Shown here piece after piece: positions 9,853-19,270 of a stretch of 64,000 nt of DNA. The position numbers and the translations under genes are program-made. The stretch is from positions 372,001-436,000 of the forward strand of contig NZ_JBFAKK010000005.1 of assembly GCF_040655735.1 (NCBI RefSeq), read 5' to 3'. Below the pieces are notes generated by a model that worked only from the letters and a program-made list of their open reading frames with translations, did not search any database and had not been told where the DNA came from. The first letter of the stretch is position 1. Each line of letters starts with the position of its first letter. The stretch comes from Phytomonospora sp040655735. Its GTDB lineage: Bacteria > Actinomycetota > Actinomycetes > Mycobacteriales > Micromonosporaceae.

Positions 9853-11526
9853 ATGAACCAGTCACCACCTGACCGCAGGCTCGCGCGGTTGAGCGCGGCC
9901 GCGCAGTCCTGGATCGCCGACGATCCGGACCCCGCGACCGCCAAGGAGCTGCGCCGCGTCCTCGACGAGCTGCCCGACAGTGCCGCCGACCTCGCCGACC
10001 GCTTCGCCGGGCGGCTCGCCTTCGGCACCGCGGGTCTGCGCGGGCCGGTGCGCGCCGGGCCCAACGGCATGAACCGCGCGGTCGTTCGCGCCGCGGCGGC
10101 CGGACTGTGCGCCTGGCTGGACAAGTCGGGCGCGCAGGGTCCGGTGGTGATCGGCTACGACGCCCGCTACGGGTCGCTGGACTTCGCCGAGGAGACCGCG
10201 CGGGTCGTGACCGGCACCGGCCGGCGGGCGCTGATCTTGCCCGAGGCGCTGCCTACGCCGGTGCTGGCCTATGCCGTCCGCGCGCTGAACGCCGTCGCCG
10301 GGGTCATGGTCACCGCCAGCCACAACCCGCCGCGCGACAACGGGTACAAGGTGTACCTGGGCGCCGAACTCGGCGGCGTGCTCGGCGCGGGCGCGCAGAT
10401 CGTGTCCCCTGTGGACAGTGAGATCGAGGCGGCCATCGCGGCCGTCGGACGCCTCGCCGACGTGCCCCTGGGCGACGCCGCCGAGCTCCTCGACGGTCCC
10501 ATCGTGCAGGGCTACCTGGCCGGCGTCGCCGCCATTACCGACCGCGACGACCCGCGCGACCTCGACATCGTCGCCACGCCCATGCACGGCGTCGGCGGCA
10601 AGACCCTCACCGAGGCCCTCACCCTCGCGGGCTTCTCGGCGCCCACCATCGTCGCCGAGCAGAACCGCCCCGACCCGGCCTTCCCGACCGTCGCCTTTCC
10701 CAACCCCGAGGAGCCCGGCGCCACCGACCGGCTGCTCAACCTCGCGCGCCAGCGCAAGGCCGACATCGCCATCGCCCTCGACCCCGACGCCGACCGCTGC
10801 GCCGTGGCGATCCCCGACGGCGAGGACTGGCGCCTCCTGCGCGGCGACGAGCTCGGCATCCTGCTCGCCGACCACCTCATGCGGCGCGGCCGCGAGGGCA
10901 CCTACGCGACCACCATCGTCTCCTCGTCGATGCTGCGCGCCCTGTGCCTGGCCCGCGACGTCCACTACGAGGAGACCCTCACCGGCTTCAAGTGGATCGT
11001 GCGCGCCTCCCGGGATCTCGCCTTCGGTTACGAGGAGGCCATCGGCTACTGCGTCGCCCCCGACCACGTCCGCGACAAGGACGGTGTCAGCGCGGCCGTC
11101 CTCGCCTGCGAACTGGCCGCCGGGCTCAAGGCCCGCCTGAGCAACCTCGGCGAGCGTCTCGACGAGCTGGCCGAGGAGTTCGGCGTGCACGCCACCGACC
11201 AGCTGTCGGTGCGCGTGGAGGACCTTCGCGAGATCGCCGACGCCATGGCCCGGTTGCGCGAGCGCCCGCCGGCGACGCTGCTGGACGAGCCGGTCGCCTC
11301 GATCGAGGACCTGCTGCCGGAGACCGACGCGATGCGGCTGCGGACACCGCAGGCGCGCGTGGTGGTGCGGCCGTCGGGCACGGAGCCGAAGCTGAAGGCG
11401 TACCTGGAGGTCATCGAGCCGGTCCGCGACGGTGAGGTCGGCGAGGCCCGCGAGCGGGCCACGGCGTGCCTCCAGGCGCTGCGGACCGAGGTCGCGCACG
11501 CGCTGGGCTTGTTAGAACGGGCGTGA
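9853..11526 (+). CDS. pmmB: Phosphomannomutase/phosphoglucomutase family enzyme
   Basis: A 557-residue alpha-D-phosphohexomutase. All four family sites are present: the phosphoserine loop TASHNPP (about 154-160), metal loop DPDADR (about 310-315), sugar-specificity loop GYEEAIGY (about 392-399) and phosphate-binding loop RPSGTEPK (about 505-512). Length and FGTAGLRG N-terminal motif fit the PmmB/PgcA group that interconverts hexose-1- and hexose-6-phosphates. ATG 9853 lacks an obvious Shine-Dalgarno. The fourth-last sense codon (11512-11514) is the rare leucine codon TTA. CTGTGGAC occurs in frame at about 10409. Confidence 0.9.
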   Translation: MNQSPPDRRLARLSAAAQSWIADDPDPATAKELRRVLDELPDSAADLADRFAGRLAFGTAGLRGPVRAGPNGMNRAVVRAAAAGLCAWLDKSGAQGPVVIGYDARYGSLDFAEETARVVTGTGRRALILPEALPTPVLAYAVRALNAVAGVMVTASHNPPRDNGYKVYLGAELGGVLGAGAQIVSPVDSEIEAAIAAVGRLADVPLGDAAELLDGPIVQGYLAGVAAITDRDDPRDLDIVATPMHGVGGKTLTEALTLAGFSAPTIVAEQNRPDPAFPTVAFPNPEEPGATDRLLNLARQRKADIAIALDPDADRCAVAIPDGEDWRLLRGDELGILLADHLMRRGREGTYATTIVSSSMLRALCLARDVHYEETLTGFKWIVRASRDLAFGYEEAIGYCVAPDHVRDKDGVSAAVLACELAAGLKARLSNLGERLDELAEEFGVHATDQLSVRVEDLREIADAMARLRERPPATLLDEPVASIEDLLPETDAMRLRTPQARVVVRPSGTEPKLKAYLEVIEPVRDGEVGEARERATACLQALRTEVAHALGLLERA

Positions 11527-11535
11527 GGCGGGCGG

Positions 11536-11575
11536 GGGGCGAGGGCTTCCCGCCTGGCCGAAAACCCCTCGCCCC
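11536..11575 (+). terminator. Hairpin after pmmB
   Basis: GGGGCGAGGG (11536-11545) pairs with CCCTCGCCCC (11566-11575) across a 20-base loop, 10 bases after the pmmB stop. Confidence 0.4.
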
Positions 11576-11606
11576 GGGCTGCCTGCGGGCGTAACGTCCA
11601 CCGGCT

Positions 11607-13310
11607 GTGCGCACCCTCCCCTCCGCCGACCCCGGCACCCCTGACGCGAAGTCGCCCGCCCGCTACCTCTGGTGGCTGCTGCGCGGGCAGGCTTCCCGTG
11701 TCCTGGCCGGAATGTTCTACGGCATCGTCTGGATGGTCTGCATGGCCGTCTCGCCCGCGCTGCTCGGCCGGGCGATCGACGAGGGCGTGGCGACGAAGCA
11801 CTGGCCGTCACTGCTGGCCTGGTCGGGAGGCATCCTGGTGCTGGCCGCGGTGGGTGCGGCGGCGGGGATCATGCGGCACCGGACGGTCGTCATGGTGTCG
11901 ATGTTCGGTGCGTTCCGGACCGTGCAGGTGACCACCAAGCGGGCCGTGCTGCTCGGTGCGGCCCTGCCCAAGCAGGTCTCCACCGGTGAGGTCGTGTCGG
12001 TCGGCGCGGCCGACATCAGCAACATCGGCATGGCCCTCGACATCAGCGCGCGGCTCAGCGGAGCGGTCGTCACGCTTGTGGTCATCGTCACCATCCTGCT
12101 GGCGATCTCGCCGCCGCTCGGAGCGGTGGTGCTCATCGGGGTGCCGATCCTGATGTTCCTCGTCGGTCCGCTGATCAAGCCGCTCCAGCGGCGCGAGGCG
12201 CACTACCGCGAGCAACAGGGCGGGTTGTCGGCGCAGGCCAACGACATCGTGTCGGGTCTGCGGGTGCTGCGCGGCATCGGGGGCGAGGAGCTGTTCTCCC
12301 GCCGGTATGCCGAGCGCTCGCAGGAGTTGCGGCGGGCGGGCTACCGGATCGGCGCGGTGCAGACGTGGGTGGAGGCCCTGCAGATCCTGCTGCCGGGACT
12401 GTTCCTGGCGCTGGTGACGTGGCTGTCGGCGCGGATGGCGAACTCGGGCGCGATCAGCGTCGGCGACGTGGTGGCGATCTACGGTTACGCGGCCCTGCTG
12501 ACGATCCCGCTGCGCACCTTCGCCGAGGCCGCCTACAAGGTCACGCGCGGCCTTGTCGCGGCGCGCCGGGTGGTGAACATCCTCAATCTCCAGCCGGACG
12601 TGGCCGACGAGTCGTCCACTGTGGACAGCAAGGGCGGTGAGCTGGTCGACCCCGCGTCGGGTCTGGCGGTGCCGGCCGGTCGCCTGTACGCGATCGCGGC
12701 CGCCGAACCGGCCGACGCCACGGCCATCGCCGACCGCCTCGGGCGCTACGAGGACTCCGGCGCGACCTTCGGTGACGTGCCGCTGTCGGCGATGCCGGTC
12801 GCCGAGGTGCGGCGCCGGATCCTGGTCGCCGACAACGAGTCGCGGCTGTTCGCGGGGACGCTGCGCGAGGAGCTCGACGTGCGCGGCGGCAACGGCGACG
12901 ACGTCCTGGAACGCGCCCTGCGGGTCGCGGCCGCCGAGGACATCGTCGAGGCGCTGCCCGGCGGGCTCGACGGCGAGGTCGCCGAGGCCGGGCGGTCCCT
13001 GTCGGGCGGTCAGCGGCAGCGGTTGCGGCTGGCCCGCGCGCTGGTCGTCGATCCCGAGGTGCTGATCCTCGTCGAGCCGACCTCGGCCGTCGACGCGCAC
13101 ACCGAGGCCGCGATCGCCGAGCGCATCGGGGAAGCGCGCGCCGGGCGCACCACGATCGTGGCGACCACGAGCCCGCTGCTGCTGTCGAAGGTCGACGAAG
13201 TGGCCTATGTGGACAGAGGGAAGGTGCTGGCCACCGGACCGCACCACGAGCTGCTGCGAACCGAGCCGCGTTACCGGGCGACCGTGACGCGCGGGGAATC
13301 CGAGGACTGA
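11607..13310 (+). CDS. ABC exporter half-transporter with degenerate Walker motifs
   Basis: A 567-residue type IV ABC half-exporter: six membrane helices (about 25-310) followed by a nucleotide-binding domain (about 330-560). The Walker A loop is gone: where GPxGxGKST should be (about 361-377) the sequence reads AIAAAEPADATAIADRL. Walker B is altered to ILVEPTSAVD (Asp replaced by Val) and the H-loop His is replaced (IVATTSPL). The signature LSGGQRQRLRLARAL (about 465) is intact. Such a subunit cannot hydrolyse ATP at its own Walker site but can complete a partner's site. The gene at 19341-21083 has the mirror-image defect. TAACGT lies 9 bases upstream of GTG 11607, so the leader is very short at most. 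Confidence 0.85.
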   Translation: MRTLPSADPGTPDAKSPARYLWWLLRGQASRVLAGMFYGIVWMVCMAVSPALLGRAIDEGVATKHWPSLLAWSGGILVLAAVGAAAGIMRHRTVVMVSMFGAFRTVQVTTKRAVLLGAALPKQVSTGEVVSVGAADISNIGMALDISARLSGAVVTLVVIVTILLAISPPLGAVVLIGVPILMFLVGPLIKPLQRREAHYREQQGGLSAQANDIVSGLRVLRGIGGEELFSRRYAERSQELRRAGYRIGAVQTWVEALQILLPGLFLALVTWLSARMANSGAISVGDVVAIYGYAALLTIPLRTFAEAAYKVTRGLVAARRVVNILNLQPDVADESSTVDSKGGELVDPASGLAVPAGRLYAIAAAEPADATAIADRLGRYEDSGATFGDVPLSAMPVAEVRRRILVADNESRLFAGTLREELDVRGGNGDDVLERALRVAAAEDIVEALPGGLDGEVAEAGRSLSGGQRQRLRLARALVVDPEVLILVEPTSAVDAHTEAAIAERIGEARAGRTTIVATTSPLLLSKVDEVAYVDRGKVLATGPHHELLRTEPRYRATVTRGESED

Positions 13311-13369
13311 GGACGGCAACCTCCGGCCCGCCATCGGCATCTTTCGGGGTGAAGACAGATGGAGGGACC

Positions 13370-14500
13370 ATGAGGTCACGTGTGTACCGGCTGCTGCCGG
13401 CCGTTCTGATCGCAGCGCTGGCGCTCAGCGCCTGCGGAGGCGACGGTGATGACGGAAAACCCAGCGGCGCCAAGGAAGCGTGGCTTGAGGGCAACAAGGC
13501 CGACGCCGAACTGGACCAGGTGATCCAGCGGCTGACCCGGCAGTGCATGGAGGCCAAGGGCTTCAGCGTGCACCCCGACAACGGGATGGGCGGCGAGGTC
13601 TGGGTCTTCAACCCCGACGAGATCATCCAGAACGAGCAGGCGCTCACCCTGGAAGGGGCCCAGAAGAACGGCTACGGCATGGACCCCCGTGGCTCCTCGC
13701 CCGACGACGCGCCCAGCGACGACTCCAGCGGCGACGCCATGCCGGGCGAGGAGGAGTGGGACGACAGCTTCTACACGGAGCTGTCCGACGACGAGCGCGA
13801 GGCGTACTACATCGCCCTCGAAGGCGTCGACAAGGAGAAGATCTACCAGGAGTTCTACGAGAACCTGGAGGAGAAGAGCGACGGCGACCCGGTGAAGTCG
13901 CACGAGGAGCCCGACTTCCCCAACCACGAGAAGATCACGCTCCCCGACGGCACGACCCGCCAGTTCCCCACGCAGGGCTGCACGGCCGAGGTCAACGCCC
14001 AGATCTTCCCCGACGGCATCGCCGTCTACCTGGAGAAGGAGTACTACGCGCTCGACAAGTTCTCCAGCCTCATCTGGGAGGAACTGCGCGAGGGCGCCGA
14101 CATGCAGGCCCTCGACGTGTCCTGGTCGACGTGCATGTCCGGCCGGGGCTACGAGGGGCTCGAAAGCCCCGACGAGGCCTGGGAGAAGGCCAACGAGCTC
14201 TACTACGGGCCGATGACGGTCGAGGAGGACGGCGAGGGCAACAGCACCGCCATCGCGGTCGGCGAGGACGAGTTCGAGATGCCGACCGACGAGGAGATGG
14301 ACGTCGCCAGGGAGAAGGAGATCAAGCTGGCCGTCGCCCACGTCGAGTGCGACCAGGAGAGCGGCCACTCGACCGGCGCGACGGAACTGATGAAGGGCGC
14401 CCTGGACACCTACCTCGTCGACTACGAGACCGAACTGTTCGGCTGGTACGAGTACGTGAAGGCCGCGCTGGTCACCGCTCAAGGTCAGCTGAAGGAGTAA
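13370..14500 (+). CDS. Acidic lipoprotein of unknown function
   Basis: A 376-residue protein with a signal peptide ending in lipobox ALSAC (Cys about 22), so it is predicted to be anchored on the outer face of the membrane. The mature part is strongly acidic (Asp/Glu runs near residues 115-135 and 300-320) and contains four further cysteines, including RQCMEAKGF and STCMSGRGY contexts, suggestive of disulfides. No domain is recognised. GGAGGG precedes ATG 13370. It ends 3 bases before the adaptor gene, so it is the first gene of a four-gene operon with the MacAB-like cassette and probably a partner or substrate-capture component (inference). Confidence 0.75.
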   Translation: MRSRVYRLLPAVLIAALALSACGGDGDDGKPSGAKEAWLEGNKADAELDQVIQRLTRQCMEAKGFSVHPDNGMGGEVWVFNPDEIIQNEQALTLEGAQKNGYGMDPRGSSPDDAPSDDSSGDAMPGEEEWDDSFYTELSDDEREAYYIALEGVDKEKIYQEFYENLEEKSDGDPVKSHEEPDFPNHEKITLPDGTTRQFPTQGCTAEVNAQIFPDGIAVYLEKEYYALDKFSSLIWEELREGADMQALDVSWSTCMSGRGYEGLESPDEAWEKANELYYGPMTVEEDGEGNSTAIAVGEDEFEMPTDEEMDVAREKEIKLAVAHVECDQESGHSTGATELMKGALDTYLVDYETELFGWYEYVKAALVTAQGQLKE

Positions 14501-14503
14501 CCG

Positions 14504-15727
14504 GTGGCCATCACCATCACCCGCTCGCGGGTCGTCATCTCGCTGCTCAGCCTCGGCCTGGTGGTCTCCTCCGGCGTCGCGGTGTGGGCCGGATCCCAGG
14601 CGCGCACGCCCGCGCAGGTGTCGGCCGAGGCCGACTCGCCCGAACCTTCAACGGTCACCGCGACCGTCCAGGAGGGCCCGCTCGCCTCGAAGCGCACCTA
14701 CGACGGCGAACTCAGCCGCGAGGTCGCCCTCGCGGTCAAGGCGCCGGCGACCGGCGGTGCCGAGGGCGGCGGCGCCGAGCAGATCGTGACCTACCTGCCG
14801 CGCAAGTCGGGCGACGAGGTCGCCAACGGCCAGTGCCTCATCGAGATCTCCGGGCGCCCGATGATCGCGCTCAAGGGCAAGTTCCCGGCCTTTCGCGACA
14901 TCAAGGAAGGCGACAAGGGCCGCGACGTCTCGCAGCTCCAGTCGGCCCTGGCGCCCATGTACGGCACGCCCGTCACCGGCACCTTCGACGCCCGCACGAC
15001 CGCCGACGTCCGGCGCCTCTACGGCGCGCTCGGCTACCAGGTGCCCACTGTGGACGGTGAGTCGACGGTCGGCGAGGACGGCGAGTCGAAGCCGGCGCCG
15101 AAACTGGTCGCCGTGCCCGCCGCCGAGCTGCTGATCGCCGCCTCGCTGCCCGCGACGGTCGGCAAGATCAGCGCCCAGGTCGGGCTCCCCGCCAAGGACA
15201 CCCTGCTGACCCTGGTCGGCGGTGCCTGGCAGGTGACCGTCCCGCTTCCCGACGGCCACAAGGGCCTCGACGACATCGGCGACGACGCACGTTTGACCTT
15301 CGGCGAGGGCCCCCTTGAGGAGAAGGGGACCAGCCTCCTCGGCATCGGCGTGCCCGCCGGTCAGGAAGAGGAGGAGAAGAACGAGGAGGAGGACGCCTGG
15401 GGCGGCGACGGCGGCGGCCCGACGGAGGTCGCGACCTTCAAGGTCGCCCCCGGCGACCTGCCCAAGAAGCCCAAGGCCGGATCCGCGCAGAGCGTCGTCG
15501 TGGAGTTCGAGCACTCACCGCTCGAAGCCGTCGTGGTACCCGTCTCCGCCTTGTGGCGTAAGGCGAGCACCGACGTCGTGACCACTGTGGACGCCGCCGG
15601 CAACCGCGTCGACGTGCCGGTCACCGTTCACCTCAACCACGAGGGACTCGTCGCGGTCACCCCGAAGGAGGGCGAACTGGCGGTCGGCGCGAAGGTCGTC
15701 GTCGCCGAACGGAGCACCAAGAAATGA
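14504..15727 (+). CDS. MacA/HlyD-like adaptor with peptidoglycan-binding domain
   Basis: A 407-residue secreted-topology protein with one N-terminal membrane anchor (about 8-30). It then has a HlyD-like beta/lipoyl region around an inserted PG_binding_1-type domain (about 130-185, pattern GDKGRDVSQLQSAL ... TGTFDARTTADVRRL) and a C-terminal beta-barrel part. A very acidic insert (EEEEKNEEED) lies near residue 290. This architecture is typical of actinobacterial adaptors working with MacB-type ABC transporters; peptidoglycan binding would fix the complex to the wall. GTG 14504 follows the preceding stop by 3 bases with GAAGGAG overlapping that stop. It overlaps the ATPase gene by 4 bases (ATGA). 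Confidence 0.8.
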   Translation: MAITITRSRVVISLLSLGLVVSSGVAVWAGSQARTPAQVSAEADSPEPSTVTATVQEGPLASKRTYDGELSREVALAVKAPATGGAEGGGAEQIVTYLPRKSGDEVANGQCLIEISGRPMIALKGKFPAFRDIKEGDKGRDVSQLQSALAPMYGTPVTGTFDARTTADVRRLYGALGYQVPTVDGESTVGEDGESKPAPKLVAVPAAELLIAASLPATVGKISAQVGLPAKDTLLTLVGGAWQVTVPLPDGHKGLDDIGDDARLTFGEGPLEEKGTSLLGIGVPAGQEEEEKNEEEDAWGGDGGGPTEVATFKVAPGDLPKKPKAGSAQSVVVEFEHSPLEAVVVPVSALWRKASTDVVTTVDAAGNRVDVPVTVHLNHEGLVAVTPKEGELAVGAKVVVAERSTKK

Positions 15728-16392
15728 TCGAGCTGACCGAGGTGGGCCGCACCTTCCCCGGCCCGCCCGAGGTCGCCGCGCTGCGCGACGCGACCTTCAC
15801 CGTCGAGACCGGTGAGATCGTCGCCATCGTCGGGCCCTCGGGGTCGGGGAAGTCGACCCTCCTCAACGTCCTCGGCCTGCTCGACGAGCCGACCTCGGGC
15901 ACCTACCGGCTCGCCGGCGTCGACACCGGGACCCTCAAGGAGAGGCAGCGCACCGCGCTGCGCGCCACGACCCTCGGCTTCGTGTTCCAGTCCGCCTACG
16001 TCATCGCCCACCTCGACTGCCTCGCCAACGTCGCCATGCCGCTGGCGCACCTCGGCGTGCCGCGCAAGGAACGCTCCGGGCTCGCCGAGGCCGCGCTGCG
16101 GTCCGTCGGGCTCGGCCACCGCCTGCACGCCCAGCCCGCGACCCTCTCCGGAGGCGAGCGGCAGCGCGTCGCGATCGCCCGCGCGATCGTCCACGAACCC
16201 CGCGTCCTGCTGTGCGACGAACCCACCGGGAACCTCGACAGCGAGAACACCCAGGCTGTGCTCGACCTGCTGGAGGAACTGGTGACCGGCGACCGCGCCG
16301 TCGTGATCGTGACCCACGAGACCGAGGTCGCCGACCGCGCCGACCGCACCGTGAGGGTGGTGGACGGCCATGCGGCTCCCCTGGCGGCGTAA
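15724..16392 (+). CDS. MacB/LolD-type ABC transporter ATPase
   Basis: A 222-residue stand-alone ATPase with Walker A GPSGSGKST (about 38-46), Q-loop FQSAYVI, signature LSGGERQRVAIARA, Walker B VLLCDEPTGNLD and H-loop VTHE, all intact. The DEPTGNLD ending is characteristic of the MacB/LolD/FtsE group. It overlaps both neighbours, so it is translationally coupled to the adaptor and the permease. Confidence 0.9.
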   Translation: MIELTEVGRTFPGPPEVAALRDATFTVETGEIVAIVGPSGSGKSTLLNVLGLLDEPTSGTYRLAGVDTGTLKERQRTALRATTLGFVFQSAYVIAHLDCLANVAMPLAHLGVPRKERSGLAEAALRSVGLGHRLHAQPATLSGGERQRVAIARAIVHEPRVLLCDEPTGNLDSENTQAVLDLLEELVTGDRAVVIVTHETEVADRADRTVRVVDGHAAPLAA

Positions 16393-17584
16393 GGCAAGGA
16401 GCGCCGAACCCGAGTTCGGGCGCAAGCTCGCCACCTCGCCCCGCGACGCGCTCGTGCAGGCCGCCCTCGCTGTCAAAGGACGGCGGCTGCGGTCGAGCCT
16501 CACCATCGCCGGCGTGGCGCTGGGCATCGCCACCGCCATCGGCACCCTCGGCATCACCGCCTCGGCCGCCGGGGCCGTCTCGGACCGCTTCGACGCCGTC
16601 AAGTCCACCCAGGTCACCGCCCGCTACCCCGAAGGGATCGCCGCGCCGCCGGGCACCGCGTCGGACAACGTCCGCACCCTCAACGGCGTCGACCAGGCCG
16701 GGCTGTCCTGCAAGGCCGACGACATCGACGTCGGCCGCAACGCCTACGGCAAGACCGTCAACCTGTCGGCGATGGCCGCCCAGCCCGAGGCGATGCTCGC
16801 CTACCAGGCCGGCCTGGAGATGGGCCGCTGGTTCGACGCCGGGCACGGCGAACGCGGCGACCCCGTCGTCATGCTCGACACCGCCGCCGCCGACCAGCTC
16901 GGCATCAAGACCCTCGCCGACGGGCCCATGGTCTTCATCGGCGGGCAGCCCTACCTCGTCGTCGGGATCTTCAACGCGCCCGAAGCCGAGACGCGCTTCA
17001 CCCGCGCCCTGGTGTTCCCCTACGAACGCTGCCTCGGCGGCGGGTTCAGCGCGGCCGAGGCCGTCGTGCGCACCCAGCCCGGCGCCGCGCAGCAGGTCGC
17101 CACCGAAGTCGCGCTGGCCCTGCATCCGCAAGCCCCCGACCGGCTCACCGTGACCACCCCGCCCGACCTGGAGACCTTCCAGCAGGGCGTGCAGTCGGAG
17201 ACGCAGGCGCTGTTCCTGGGGCTCGCGGCGATCTCGCTGCTCATCGCGGCCATCGGGATCTCCAACACGACCTACGTGGCCGTGCTGGAGCGCAAACCCG
17301 AGATCGGGCTGCGCCGAGCCACCGGTGCCACCAGGTCGGCCATCACCGTTCAGTTCCTCTTCGAGTCGGGGATCCTGGGGCTGGTCGGAGGGACCATCGG
17401 CACCGTCCTCGGCGTCGACGCCACCGCCGCCGCCGCACTCGGCAAGGACTGGCTGGTGATCCTCGACCCCGTCCTGCTGGCCGGCGGGCCCCTCCTCGGA
17501 CTCGTCGTCGGCACCCTCGCCGGCATCTACCCCGCACTGGCCGCCGCCCGACTCCACCCCGTCGAAGCCCTACGAACAACCTGA
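16370..17584 (+). CDS. MacB-like FtsX-family permease
   Basis: A 404-residue permease of the four-helix MacB/FtsX class: helix 1 at about 42-65, a large external domain (about 70-285), then three helices at about 285-315, 330-355 and 365-395. The first cytoplasmic loop after helix 2 has the typical ERKPEIGLRRATGATR motif and the protein ends in PVEALRTT, both hallmarks of the family. The start overlaps the ATPase by 23 bases. With the adaptor it should form a mechanotransmission-type complex acting on an envelope substrate rather than a classic pore. Confidence 0.9.
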   Translation: MRLPWRRKARSAEPEFGRKLATSPRDALVQAALAVKGRRLRSSLTIAGVALGIATAIGTLGITASAAGAVSDRFDAVKSTQVTARYPEGIAAPPGTASDNVRTLNGVDQAGLSCKADDIDVGRNAYGKTVNLSAMAAQPEAMLAYQAGLEMGRWFDAGHGERGDPVVMLDTAAADQLGIKTLADGPMVFIGGQPYLVVGIFNAPEAETRFTRALVFPYERCLGGGFSAAEAVVRTQPGAAQQVATEVALALHPQAPDRLTVTTPPDLETFQQGVQSETQALFLGLAAISLLIAAIGISNTTYVAVLERKPEIGLRRATGATRSAITVQFLFESGILGLVGGTIGTVLGVDATAAAALGKDWLVILDPVLLAGGPLLGLVVGTLAGIYPALAAARLHPVEALRTT

Positions 17585-18017
17585 CCGAACACACGGCCGC
17601 CGCCACCGCCACCCACCACCACACGGCCCGGCGGCGGCCCCATACCGGGCGGAACGCCGACAGGGAACCGGCGCGACCCCGCCCAGCCGCGACGCGGTCC
17701 AGTGGAGACGACCGCCCGCGGCACGACCCGGGAACCGGGGTGGTGATCGGTTCCCGGGTCTCTGCTCGTTGCGCCGCTGGGCGCGGTCCGCCGCTGGGCG
17801 CGGCGGCGGACTCGCCGTCGGGGGAGGTGGGCGGTGGGGTGGGGGGCGTCGGGTGGGCGGCTTCGGGGATTCGTGGCCGCCTGCCTCAGTAGTGCGCGAC
17901 CAGCCCTGCCCGCGGTGTGGGGATGTCTGGCCCTCGCTGGGCCTGATCCAGTCCGGGCGTGAGCTGGAGGCGCCAGCCCCGGCTCCGAGCCGCCGGCCAG
18001 CCGCCAGCCGCCGGCCA

Positions 18018-18164
18018 GCTGCCAACGGGCGTCTGCCAGCCACGAGCCACCGGCGCCGAGTTGCGAGCTGCCAACGGGCGTCTGCCAGCCGCGTGCCACC
18101 GGCGCCGAGTTGCGAGCTGCCAACGGGCGTCTGCCAGCCACGAGCCACCAGTTCCGAGCTGCGA
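18018..18164. repeat. Tandem repeat, 49 bp x 3
   Basis: Three head-to-tail copies (18018-18066, 18067-18115, 18116-18164) each starting GCTGCCAACGGGCGTCTGCC. Copies 1 and 2 differ at a few bases and copy 3 diverges in its last third. The period is not a multiple of 3, arguing against coding. There are no unique spacers, so it is not a CRISPR. Confidence 0.9.
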
Positions 18165-18285
18165 GCCGTTGTCCGCGCGCAAGGGCCGAGTTGCCGCACG
18201 CCGCCAGCGCGTTCATTCCCAGCCACCCGCGTCACTCCAGCCGTTGCCGTTGCTGCTGCTGCTGCCGCCGCTCGTGAGTCAAGTC

Positions 18286-18316
<31 letters not shown>

Positions 18317-18480
18317 CGTCGGCCGTCGGCCGTGGTCCATCGGCTCTCACCGGACTTCGCCGCGTTTTCGGCAAGCTCCCGCGTACCGTGACCGCGCTTC
18401 TCCTATGGTCGCTCGTCGAGTCCGCTTCACTCCAACGGCCGCTCCTCGCGGCATTTTGAGGCGTTGCTGTGGTTTGCTTC

Positions 18481-18534
18481 GCCACCGCCACCGCCACCGC
18501 CACCGCCACCGCCACCGCCACCGCCACCGCCACC
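18481..18534. repeat. Hexamer microsatellite GCCACC x 9
   Basis: Nine uninterrupted GCCACC units. Translated it gives Ala-Thr on one strand and Val-Ala on the other, which creates spurious long reading frames. It is a likely slippage site. Confidence 0.95.
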
Positions 18535-18541
18535 GCTCGGC

Positions 18542-18817
18542 TTGTTCGCGGCCTGCGGCAGTCGGCGTCCGGGCTTCTTCAGTGCCGCCGCTTCTCGCCG
18601 GTTCCGAAGCTGTCGGGGGAGGTGGTCCGGCGGATAGGCGGCCGCCAAGCATGGTCTCCGCTGCCGCTGCCACCGCCACCGCGATCACCACCTCACCGCT
18701 GGGTTTGTTCGCGGCCTGCGGCAGTCGGCGTCCGGGCTTCTTCAGTGCCGCCGCTTCTCGCCGGTTCCGAAGCTGTCGGGGGAGTTGCTCCGGCGGATAG
18801 GCGGCCGCCAGGCATGG
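18542..18817. repeat. Direct duplication, two ~113-bp copies offset by 163 bp
   Basis: Copy 1 (about 18542-18654) and copy 2 (about 18705-18817) start TTGTTCGCGGCCTGCGGCAG and are nearly identical. Differences cluster near the end (GGTGGT versus GTTGCT). The gap contains further CCACCG units. Confidence 0.85.
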
Positions 18818-19238
18818 CCGCGTCGTTCTGGGCCACCGCTGGCCGCCACTCCACCCCTCCCTTCTCTGGCATTGCTCCACCCCTCGCCACGCAGCCCTGC
18901 ACCGCCTTACCCCGTGTATCGCCTTGCGGGCGAGCCCCGAGGTTGGTGGGGCAGCGTTGCCGTGCGGCCGCCCGGCCGCCACCATCCCCGCCGGTTCGCC
19001 GCCTTGCCCTCCCCGCGCCCGTCCGCCGGTGCCCACGCTGCGGCACCCCATCCGTACTGCGCTCGCTTCCCGCCCCGTCCAGTCCACCGTCCTGCCCGAT
19101 GCCTCACCCCGCCTTCCCGCACAGGGCCGCCGTCCGCACGCCGGCTCGGCCCAGTACCTCCCCCGGCCACACCGCCTCGGCCCTCCCACCCACGCCCCGC
19201 TCCCACCCGCCCGGCACCCGCACCCGCTTCGGTCCTCA

Positions 19239-19270
19239 CCCCCTGCCGCCCCCACCCCCTCCCGCCCCCC
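19239..19270 (-). other. G-quadruplex-prone tract (G-rich on minus strand)
   Basis: Five C-runs on the plus strand (19239-19243, 19249-19253, 19255-19259, 19261-19263, 19265-19270) with loops of 5, 1, 1 and 1 bases. The complementary strand, which is the template for the downstream ABC gene, therefore fits a very tight G4 pattern about 70 bases before its start codon. Confidence 0.7.

Noticed and set aside
18018..18164. Possible CRISPR array
   Set aside because: The 49-bp units are directly adjacent with no unique spacers, and no cas gene is present.
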